Assembly (NCBI GenBank): GCA_946183385.1
Contig: CAMHBN010000142.1
Location: 1 to 5,586, forward strand
Direction: 5' to 3'
Origin: an uncultured Ruminococcus sp.
Lineage (GTDB): Bacteria > Bacillota > Clostridia > Oscillospirales > Ruminococcaceae
DNA: 5,586 bases
Made by a program: the position numbers and the translations under genes. Below are positions 1 to 5,032 of the stretch, piece by piece. Numbering within the stretch: the first letter of the stretch is position 1; each line of letters opens with the position of its first letter. The notes beneath the pieces are model-generated. The model had not been told where the DNA came from. It saw nothing but the letters and a program-made list of their open reading frames with translations, and did no database searches.

Positions 1-595
1 CGTTTTTGACGAAGGTAGAGAATTTCTCGCCGAAGCCGTATATGTACTCGCCGACGCTCAGCCCGAGCATTTCACGTATATATGACGAGTCACCGTTGTC
101 GGACTTCGCGAAGAAGCGCGCTCCCGAACCGGCTGTATTCTTATTGCTGCGGAGCCATTCCTCCTCCTCGATGAGAGAAGTCGTGCGCCAGCCTTCCTTG
201 GTGAGGAGCCTTCCGTCGTACCAATAGGAGATGTTCCAGCTTGTTTTTTCGCCGCCTATCCTGACGCTCGTCTTGCCTGATACGAGCTCATACCCTCCGT
301 CCGGGAGACGTCGGATGATCGGTTTGAAGCTGCTGTCCTCATAAAGCTCGAACGAGGGCGCTTTTTTCAGAGCTCCCTTGAAATGCTCTATGGTGACCTT
401 GATACTGTTTTCGAGAGTTGACGTGAAACGCACCGTCAGCACAGGACCTCCGAGGGTCATGCCGCGGTTTGCTATCCACTGATTTGTCGCGTGTACGGCC
501 ACAGAAGTATCGTCCGCCTCGACGTTATAGATCTGCGTAGCGTAATTCACATTATAGCCCGGCTGATTCAGCCAGAATCCGTCTGAAACCTTCAT
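1..595 (-). CDS. yicI: GH31 alpha-xylosidase, YicI type (N-terminal part, cut by left edge)
   Basis: Reading leftward from the ATG at 595-593 gives 198 residues with no stop. Family enzymes remove alpha-linked xylose from the non-reducing end of xyloglucan oligosaccharides such as isoprimeverose, in the cytoplasm. The protein begins MKVSDGFWLNQPGYN, has IEHFKGAL at residues 69-76, and has SVGEYIYGFGEKFSTFVKN at about 180-198. From memory these match the N-terminal beta-sandwich of E. coli YicI (MKISDG.W, IEHFQGAL, GVGETVYGLGERFTALVRN). No signal peptide is visible. YicI is about 770 residues, so the (beta/alpha)8 barrel with both catalytic aspartates lies outside the window and activity cannot be checked here. 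The start is supported by AAGGAG at 607-602, six bases before ATG, and by the good N-terminal match. It is transcribed divergently from valS. Another GH31 specificity, such as alpha-glucosidase, remains possible. Confidence 0.88.
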   Translation of the reverse strand, partial: MKVSDGFWLNQPGYNVNYATQIYNVEADDTSVAVHATNQWIANRGMTLGGPVLTVRFTSTLENSIKVTIEHFKGALKKAPSFELYEDSSFKPIIRRLPDGGYELVSGKTSVRIGGEKTSWNISYWYDGRLLTKEGWRTTSLIEEEEWLRSNKNTAGSGARFFAKSDNGDSSYIREMLGLSVGEYIYGFGEKFSTFVKN

Positions 596-610
596 AATAA
601 ACTCCTTCTG

Positions 611-632
611 ATGCGGCGAGAGGGTGCCGCAT
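611..632 (-). promoter_or_regulatory. Hairpin in glycosidase leader, next to the ribosome site
   Basis: ATGCGGC (611-617) and GCCGCAT (626-632) form a perfect 7-bp stem with an 8-base loop. It lies three bases before the AAGGAG ribosome site when read on the minus strand. No U-run follows it, so it is not a standard terminator. It could stabilise the mRNA 5' end or tune ribosome access. The structure is seen in the sequence; the role is inferred. Confidence 0.4.
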
Positions 633-659
633 TTGTCTGTAATGAATAAAACTTATTGT

Positions 660-680
660 ATAGTTCCGAGAGAAAACTAT
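660..680 (-). repeat. Inverted repeat in glycosidase 5' leader
   Basis: ATAGTT (660-665) and AACTAT (675-680) are perfect inverted arms separated by 9 bases. They lie about 22-42 bases downstream of the predicted minus-strand transcription start. This is a common place for a repressor operator, but the arms are short and AT-rich and I recognise no specific regulator motif. Confidence 0.3.
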
Positions 681-708
681 TTAAAAGAACATTTACAACT
701 CATAATTT

Positions 709-737
709 ATTATAAAGTAAAAGACTATTTTTGTCAA
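709..737 (-). promoter_or_regulatory. Sigma-A promoter of the GH31 gene
   Basis: On the minus strand TTGACA (737-732) is followed by a 17-base spacer and TATAAT (714-709), a perfect housekeeping consensus in an AT-rich stretch. Transcription would start near 702, leaving a leader of about 107 bases before the ATG at 595. Such a strong core promoter in a catabolic gene suggests that control comes from a repressor or catabolite control rather than a weak promoter. That control is inferred, and I found no clear cre site. Confidence 0.85.
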
Positions 738-767
738 TAGAGTTTCCCACAACTTCGCAATAATTGC

Positions 768-782
768 TTTCTGCGGCAGAAA
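768..782. promoter_or_regulatory. Odd palindrome between divergent promoters (possible operator)
   Basis: TTTCTGC-G-GCAGAAA is a perfect inverted repeat with 7-base arms around a single central base. Its centre at 775 is about 73 bases upstream of the predicted minus-strand start and about 62 upstream of the plus-strand start. That spacing would suit an activator site for either promoter. I do not recognise the binding protein, and a chance palindrome is possible. Confidence 0.35.
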
Positions 783-801
783 ATGCGCAGATAAAAGGTA
801 C

Positions 802-830
802 TTGACAAAAGGGGAGAATGTGTGTATAAT
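802..830 (+). promoter_or_regulatory. Sigma-A promoter of the T-box/valS operon
   Basis: TTGACA (802-807), a 17-base spacer and TATAAT (825-830) match the housekeeping consensus exactly. Transcription would begin near 836-838, just before the T-box leader. A strong constitutive promoter followed by conditional termination is the usual T-box arrangement. Confidence 0.9.
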
Positions 831-1042
831 AGTAGCATAAGTCAAAGACGATGACGAAGAGGAGTACCCGCTTCCTTGATTCTCAGAGAGCCGCCGTTCG
901 GTGCAAGGCGGTATGAGAGGCGCGGCGAAGTAGCTTCCGAGTCCCGCAGGCGAAAGCGCGAGCAATTAGTCGGCGGCGTGTCCTCACGTTACAGAGGGAG
1001 AGGTTTTCACGACCTCGCAGAGTGCGGATAGAGATATCCGAA

Positions 1043-1077
1043 TTCAGGTGGTAACACGGACATTAGTTCGCCCTGAA
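1043..1077 (+). promoter_or_regulatory. T-box antiterminator
   Basis: UUCAGG (1043-1048) can pair with CCUGAA (1072-1077), and CGGA (1057-1060) with UUCG (1067-1070). Between the two 5' strands lies the bulge UGGUAACA (1049-1056), whose UGGU complements an ACCA tRNA acceptor end. CCUGAA is also part of the terminator 5' arm, so the two folds exclude each other as the T-box model requires. The core GGUGGUAACACGG departs from the usual AGGGUGGNACCGCG in its second half. Confidence 0.85.
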
Positions 1078-1106
1078 CCGTAAAAGGTTCGGGGCGATTT
1101 TATTTT
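1068..1106 (+). terminator. Rho-independent terminator of the valS T-box
   Basis: UCGCCCUGAACC (1068-1079) pairs with GGUUCGGGGCGA (1086-1097), giving 12 bp with one G-U pair and a 6-base loop. UUUUAUUUU (1098-1106) follows. It would halt transcription when tRNA-Val is charged. Confidence 0.92.
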
Positions 1107-1130
1107 GCACGGACCGACACAATACCGAAA

Positions 1131-1135
1131 AGGAG
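1131..1135 (+). promoter_or_regulatory. Ribosome binding site fixing the valS start
   Basis: AGGAG lies 8 bases before the ATG at 1144. It selects that codon over an in-frame TTG at 1105, which sits inside the terminator U-run. Confidence 0.9.
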
Positions 1136-1143
1136 AAATCATA

Positions 1144-3762
1144 ATGGCAAAGGAACTTGCTAAGACCTACGACCCCAAGGACTTTGAGGACCGTATCTAC
1201 GCCGCGTGGAACGACAAGGGCTGTTTCCGCGCAGAGGCTGACCCAAAGAAGACACCCTATACTATCGTTATCCCGCCCCCGAACATAACTGGACAGCTCC
1301 ACATGGGACACGCTCTCGACGAGACATTGCAGGATATACTTATCCGCTGGAAGAGAATGAGCGGATATTCCGCACTGTGGCTCCCCGGCACAGACCACGC
1401 CGCAATAGCTACAGAGGCTAAGATAGTCGAGGCTATGCGCAAGGAGGGTATCACCAAGGAAGACCTCGGACGCGACGGCTTCATGGAGCGCGCATGGGAG
1501 TGGAAGCGCCAGTACGGCGGTCGTATCGTTGAGCAGCTGAAGAAGCTCGGTTCGTCCTGCGACTGGTCACGCGAGCGCTTCACCATGGACGAGGGCTGCT
1601 CGAAGGCGGTAAAGGAAGTATTCGTAAAATACTACGAAAAAGGACTTATCTACCGCGGCGAGCGTATCATCAACTGGTGTCCGAAATGCAAGACCTCGCT
1701 CTCTGATGCTGAGGTAACTTATGAGGATCAGGCAGGTCACTTCTGGCACCTGCGCTACAAGATAAAGGACAGCGACGGCTATCTTGAGCTTGCAACAACA
1801 CGTCCCGAGACTCTGCTCGGCGATACCGCAGTAGCTGTAAATCCCGCAGACGAGCGCTACAAGGCTCTCGTTGGCAAGACCGTTATCCTCCCGCTCGTAC
1901 ACCGCGAGATACCCATCGTAGCCGACGACTACGTAGAGATGGACTTTGGTACAGGCGTAGTTAAGATAACTCCTGCTCACGACCCGAACGACTTCGAGGT
2001 AGGTCTGCGCCACAAGCTCCCCGTTATCAACGTTATGAACGACGACGCGACTATCGTTGACGACTATCCCGCTTATGCAGGCATGGACAGATACGAAGCC
2101 CGCAAGAAGATAGTCGAGGACCTCGAAGCTGAGGGGGCACTCGTAAAGATAGAGGATTACAGCCACAACGTAGGCACCTGCTACCGCTGCGGTACTACCG
2201 TTGAGCCCAAGGTTTCGACACAGTGGTTTGTTAAGATGAAGCCCCTTGCTCAGCCCGCTATCGACGCCGTAAAGAACGGCAATACCAAGTTCGTGCCCGA
2301 GCGCTTCGACAAGATATACTTCCACTGGCTCGACAATATCCGCGACTGGTGCATCTCCCGTCAGATATGGTGGGGACATCAGATACCCGCGTTCTACTGC
2401 GACGAGTGCGGTGAAATGGTAGTAACCAAGGAGGACAGCGCAGTCTGCCCGAAGTGCGGCAAGCCGATGAGACAGGACCCCGATACTCTCGATACATGGT
2501 TCAGCTCGGCTTTATGGCCTTTCTCAACGTTAGGATGGCCCGAAAAGACAGCTGACCTCGACTACTTCTATCCGACGAATACCCTCGTAACAGGCTATGA
2601 CATCATCTTCTTCTGGGTAATCAGAATGATGTTCAGCGGACTTGAAAATATGGGCAAGGTACCCTTCGATACCGTCCTCATACACGGACTTGTCCGCGAC
2701 GCACAGGGACGCAAGATGTCCAAGTCGCTCGGCAACGGTATCGACCCGCTCGAGGTCATCAACGAGTACGGCGCGGACGCTCTCCGCTTCATGCTCGCAA
2801 CAGGAAACTCTCCCGGAAACGATATGCGCTACATCGACGAAAAGGTCAAGGCGGCGCGTAACTTCGCAAACAAGCTCTGGAACGCCTCACGCTTCATTAT
2901 GATGAACCTTCCCGAGGACTTCGAGTTCACGGGGCTTCCCGCAGAGCTTGAGCTCGAGGACAAGTGGCTCGTCAGCAAGTTCAACAAGCTTGCAAAGGAG
3001 GTCAACGAGAACCTCGACAAGTACGAGCTTGGCGTTGCTTCACAGAAGATATACGACTTTATATGGGACGTTTACTGCGACTGGTACATTGAGCTCACAA
3101 AGCCGAGAATACAGGCAGGCGGCGAGACAATGGCAAAGGCTCAGGCAGTGCTCGTATGGGCAATGCAGGGAATGCTGAAGCTTCTCCACCCGTTCATGCC
3201 TTTCATCACTGAGGAGATTTGGCAGGTTCTCAATAACGAGAAGTCAATGATAATCCTCGAAACATACCCGACCTACGACGCTTCCATCGACTTCACAGCC
3301 GAGGAGACAGCATTCGAGAAGATAATCTCCGCGATAAAGGCAGTCCGCAACGTCCGTACTGAGATGAACGTACCGCCGTCGGTAAAGGCAAAGCTCCTCA
3401 TCGAGACAGCAGAGCCCGAGCTGTTCAAGTCCTGCGGCGTCTTCTTCGAGAAGCTTGCTTCCGCTTCGACAGTAGAGGCAGGCGAGAGCCTTGCTCACGA
3501 CAACTGCGCAAATGCTGTTACGGACACGGCACGTATCTTCATTCCCATGGACGAGCTTGTCGATAAGGAGAAGGAGATAGCACGTCTCGAAAAGGAGAAG
3601 GCGAAGGTTCAGAAGGACATCGACTTCCTCAGCAATAAGCTTGGCAATCAGGGCTTCGTAGCGAAGGCTCCCGCTCAGCTCATCGAAGCTGAAAAGGCAA
3701 AGCTCGCAAAGGCAGAGGAGAAAATGGCTAAGATAGAGCAGTCTATGGCTGCCTTCAAATAA
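1144..3762 (+). CDS. valS: Valine--tRNA ligase (ValRS)
   Basis: This is a class Ia synthetase that charges tRNA-Val with valine using ATP in the cytoplasm, and clears mischarged Thr-tRNA-Val. The 872 residues match the usual bacterial length (about 880). HMGH, the HIGH motif, is at residues 53-56 after PPPNITGQL. KMSKS is at 524-528. The CP1 editing domain shows TTRPETLLGD (about 218-227) and HDPNDFEVG from H279. Cysteine pairs at 179/182 and 346/349, and at 419/422 and 435/438, look like zinc-binding knuckles. The anticodon-binding helical domain starts near WLVSKFNKL at about 606. The C-terminal 65 residues, rich in Lys, Glu and Ala with NQGFVAKAP, form the tRNA-contacting coiled-coil arm. 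All key motifs are intact. Expression should be controlled by the T-box leader through tRNA-Val charging. It is the first gene of the rightward cluster. Confidence 0.98.
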   Translation: MAKELAKTYDPKDFEDRIYAAWNDKGCFRAEADPKKTPYTIVIPPPNITGQLHMGHALDETLQDILIRWKRMSGYSALWLPGTDHAAIATEAKIVEAMRKEGITKEDLGRDGFMERAWEWKRQYGGRIVEQLKKLGSSCDWSRERFTMDEGCSKAVKEVFVKYYEKGLIYRGERIINWCPKCKTSLSDAEVTYEDQAGHFWHLRYKIKDSDGYLELATTRPETLLGDTAVAVNPADERYKALVGKTVILPLVHREIPIVADDYVEMDFGTGVVKITPAHDPNDFEVGLRHKLPVINVMNDDATIVDDYPAYAGMDRYEARKKIVEDLEAEGALVKIEDYSHNVGTCYRCGTTVEPKVSTQWFVKMKPLAQPAIDAVKNGNTKFVPERFDKIYFHWLDNIRDWCISRQIWWGHQIPAFYCDECGEMVVTKEDSAVCPKCGKPMRQDPDTLDTWFSSALWPFSTLGWPEKTADLDYFYPTNTLVTGYDIIFFWVIRMMFSGLENMGKVPFDTVLIHGLVRDAQGRKMSKSLGNGIDPLEVINEYGADALRFMLATGNSPGNDMRYIDEKVKAARNFANKLWNASRFIMMNLPEDFEFTGLPAELELEDKWLVSKFNKLAKEVNENLDKYELGVASQKIYDFIWDVYCDWYIELTKPRIQAGGETMAKAQAVLVWAMQGMLKLLHPFMPFITEEIWQVLNNEKSMIILETYPTYDASIDFTAEETAFEKIISAIKAVRNVRTEMNVPPSVKAKLLIETAEPELFKSCGVFFEKLASASTVEAGESLAHDNCANAVTDTARIFIPMDELVDKEKEIARLEKEKAKVQKDIDFLSNKLGNQGFVAKAPAQLIEAEKAKLAKAEEKMAKIEQSMAAFK

Positions 3763-3766
3763 GGTA

Positions 3767-4144
3767 ATGCGGACGTCCCGCAACACTTACGATATGAGAA
3801 ACAGGATATTTTCATACGTCGCCGAGCAGTACGGCACAGAGCCCGAATACCTCTGGGCGAAAACGCCTAATTCCGCCGTTATCCGCCACCGCGGCAACCG
3901 CAGGTGGTACGGTATAATCATGGATATACCGCGGAAAACGGTCGGGCTTTCGGGCGAGGGGATAGTTGACATACTCAACGTCAAATGCGAACCTTCGGTC
4001 AGGGAGATACTCCTCGGCGAGGGCAGGGCTCTGCCAGCCTACCACATGAACAAACAGCACTGGATAAGCTTGCCGCTCGACGGCTCGCTTGAAATCGAAG
4101 TGATACTCAACCTCGTAGACGAGAGCTATGAATTGACGAAATGA
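3767..4144 (+). CDS. MmcQ/YjbR family protein
   Basis: The 125-residue protein has the family pattern: an N-terminal helix with YGTEPEYLW (22-30), a central RWYGIIMDIPRKTVGL strand region (46-61), LPAYHMNKQHWISLPLDGS (89-107) and a closing DESYELTK. Family members are small cytoplasmic proteins with a CyaY-like alpha/beta fold. They are often labelled DNA-binding, but their biological role is not settled, so I assign no specific function. The ATG at 3767 lies four bases after the valS stop. The only upstream AAGG overlaps that stop and is too close to serve well, so translation may be coupled to valS. A second ATG at 3794 (MRNRIFSYVAEQYG) aligns better with typical family N-termini but also lacks a ribosome site. 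The family call is firm; the start is uncertain. Confidence 0.85.
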   Translation: MRTSRNTYDMRNRIFSYVAEQYGTEPEYLWAKTPNSAVIRHRGNRRWYGIIMDIPRKTVGLSGEGIVDILNVKCEPSVREILLGEGRALPAYHMNKQHWISLPLDGSLEIEVILNLVDESYELTK

Positions 4145-4146
4145 GG
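4143..4146 (+). promoter_or_regulatory. Ribosome binding site deciding the acetyltransferase start
   Basis: GAGG lies 6 bases before the ATG at 4153, good spacing. The alternative ATG at 4141 overlaps the previous stop as ATGA and has no visible site of its own. The site sits within the end of the preceding gene. Confidence 0.65.
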
Positions 4147-4152
4147 CGACCT

Positions 4153-4683
4153 ATGAGCAAGTTTGAGATACCGACTATCGAAACCGAAAGACTTATCCTG
4201 CGCCCTCTCACTGTTGAGGACGCGGAGGAAGCCTTTGAATGGACGAGCGACGACCGTGTCTCCAAGTATATGATATACACGACGCACTCCGACATCTCCG
4301 TGACCAAGGCGTGGCTGGAATCGATCGCAGACCTCGAAAACGAGTATCTGTGGGGATTTGTCCGAAAAAGTGACGGCAAGCTCATTGGCTCGGGCAGTAT
4401 CAGATACAGGACTGACGAGCAGAGGTGGAGCTTCGGCTACAATCTCCGCTACGACTGCTGGAATCAGGGCTATACTACCGAGGCAACACTTTGCATGATG
4501 GACTACGTCCGCGAAAAGCACGGAGCAAAGCGCTTCGTTGCCGAGCACGACATCAGGAATCCCGCGTCCGGCAGAGTTATGGAGAAGTGCGGTCTGCACT
4601 TCGTCAGAGAATGCGAATACAACAAATTTGACGGCACTCCCGTAAAGGGAATGGAATACGAATTGAATGAGGGTGAAGAATAA
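4153..4683 (+). CDS. GNAT family N-acetyltransferase (RimJ/RimL-like)
   Basis: The 176-residue protein opens with IETERLILRPLTVEDAEEAFEW (about 9-30), the hallmark N-terminus of the Acetyltransf_3 (RimJ/RimL) branch of GNAT enzymes. The acetyl-CoA pyrophosphate loop is visible as WNQGYTTEA (103-111), corresponding to the usual Q/R-x-x-G-x-G/A motif. NPASGRVMEKCGLHF (136-150) is the conserved C-terminal motif in which the Asn and Ser contact CoA and substrate. These proteins transfer acetyl groups from acetyl-CoA to amines, including protein N-termini, but the substrate cannot be told from sequence. The start at 4153 is chosen for its GAGG site. Starting at 4141 would add MRRP and give an ATGA overlap with the preceding gene. 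It probably shares the valS transcript. Confidence 0.92.
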   Translation: MSKFEIPTIETERLILRPLTVEDAEEAFEWTSDDRVSKYMIYTTHSDISVTKAWLESIADLENEYLWGFVRKSDGKLIGSGSIRYRTDEQRWSFGYNLRYDCWNQGYTTEATLCMMDYVREKHGAKRFVAEHDIRNPASGRVMEKCGLHFVRECEYNKFDGTPVKGMEYELNEGEE

Positions 4684-4985
4684 TGATAAAGCACATTGTA
4701 ATGTTCAAGCTGAAAGAGGCTGACGGGCGCTCGGAATACGAGAACGCGCTTGAAGCTCAGAAGCGATTCGAGAACGTAGTCAAGAACGTCAAGGAGCTCA
4801 AAAGGGGAGAGATAGTCATCAATTCCAAGGACGCTCCCGAGAGCAACTACACGATATCGCTGCTCTGCGACTTCGATACCATCGACGACCTCAACGCGTA
4901 TCAGGTGCATCCCGCACACGTTGAATTCGGCAAATTCATCGGCACAGTCAAGACTGACCGCGCCTGCATAGACTACGAATACTGA
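4683..4985 (+). CDS. Dabb (stress-responsive alpha/beta-barrel) domain protein
   Basis: The 100-residue protein is one Dabb domain, a dimeric ferredoxin-like alpha/beta barrel. MIKHIVMFKLK at the N-terminus, the central helix EAQKRFENVVKNVKELKRGEIVIN, the strand YTISLLCDFDTIDDLNAYQVHPAHVEF (56-82) and the closing RACIDYEY all fit. His4 and the Y73-x2-H76-P-x-H79 cluster are conserved family positions. The domain occurs in plant stress proteins, in a few cyclases and in many uncharacterised bacterial proteins; the role here is unknown. The ATG overlaps the acetyltransferase stop by one base (TAATG), and GAGGG at 4669-4673 supplies a ribosome site, so translation is likely coupled. The length is normal for the family. 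Confidence 0.92.
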   Translation: MIKHIVMFKLKEADGRSEYENALEAQKRFENVVKNVKELKRGEIVINSKDAPESNYTISLLCDFDTIDDLNAYQVHPAHVEFGKFIGTVKTDRACIDYEY

Positions 4986-4988
4986 TAT

Positions 4989-5017
4989 TGTAGGGGCGGA
5001 TATTATCCGCCCGTACA
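4989..5017. repeat. REP-like imperfect palindrome between the Dabb gene and folC
   Basis: GGGCGGAT (4994-5001) and ATCCGCCC (5005-5012) form an 8-bp stem with an ATT loop. After one G-G mismatch, TGTA (4989-4992) pairs with TACA (5014-5017), so the whole 29-base unit is palindromic. From memory, units of the form TGTAGGGGCG...CGCCCG recur in intergenic regions of many Firmicutes, so a dispersed repeat family is likely. Copy number cannot be judged from one window. Confidence 0.6.
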
Positions 5018-5022
5018 TTTTT
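4989..5022 (+). terminator. Possible intrinsic terminator or attenuator before folC
   Basis: The GC-rich hairpin at 4989-5017 is followed directly by five U residues (5018-5022), then the folC ribosome site. It could terminate part of the transcripts leaving the upstream genes. The U-run is short, so read-through is likely. Confidence 0.45.
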
Positions 5023-5032
5023 GAGGTGCATT

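Larger units (their letters stand above)
837..1106 (+). ncRNA. T-box riboswitch, tRNA-Val responsive, upstream of valS
   Basis: This untranslated leader has the T-box parts in order. The 5' side of stem I contains GACGAAGAGGAGUA, with the loop-E type AGUA at 863-866. AGAGAG (885-890) is followed by a distal hairpin CCGCC/GGCGG (891-895/907-911) with a GGUGCAA-containing loop. CCGC/GCGG pairing closes the stem above the specifier loop. The 3' side reads GAA-GUA-G, placing the specifier codon GUA (valine) at 930-932. Further down are hairpins at 1000-1016 and 1025-1040, the latter with a GAGA tetraloop. A T-box core and terminator follow. Uncharged tRNA-Val would pair with GUA and, through its NCCA end, with the UGGU bulge, favouring antitermination. 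The valine specifier fits the downstream valS. The exact 5' end is predicted from the promoter. Confidence 0.93.

Noticed and set aside
6..227. 73-codon plus-strand open frame at the left edge
   Set aside because: It lies opposite the GH31 coding frame, which has clear family similarity and its own promoter and ribosome site. Its Ser/Pro-rich sequence is typical of a shadow.
596..836. Catabolite-control (cre) site or known sugar-repressor operator near the GH31 promoter
   Set aside because: I found no stretch that fits the cre consensus well by eye, and the palindromes present do not match an operator I can name.
693..965. 90-codon minus-strand open frame over the T-box leader and promoter
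   Set aside because: It covers the promoter and stem I of the riboswitch, and the protein has no recognisable features.
1105..1143. Upstream TTG start extending ValRS by 13 residues
   Set aside because: It lies in the T-box terminator U-run and lacks a ribosome site, and the ATG at 1144 has AGGAG at ideal spacing and a typical ValRS N-terminus.
1567..2379. 270-codon open frame on the minus strand inside valS
   Set aside because: It is antisense to conserved valS editing-domain sequence. Its composition (Val, Leu, Tyr-rich) is what the biased codons of valS produce in the opposite frame, and no ribosome site or family match is seen.
3244..3786. 180-codon minus-strand open frame over the valS 3' end
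   Set aside because: Its Leu/Cys-rich sequence is the mirror of the Lys/Glu-rich coiled coil of ValRS, so it is a shadow frame.
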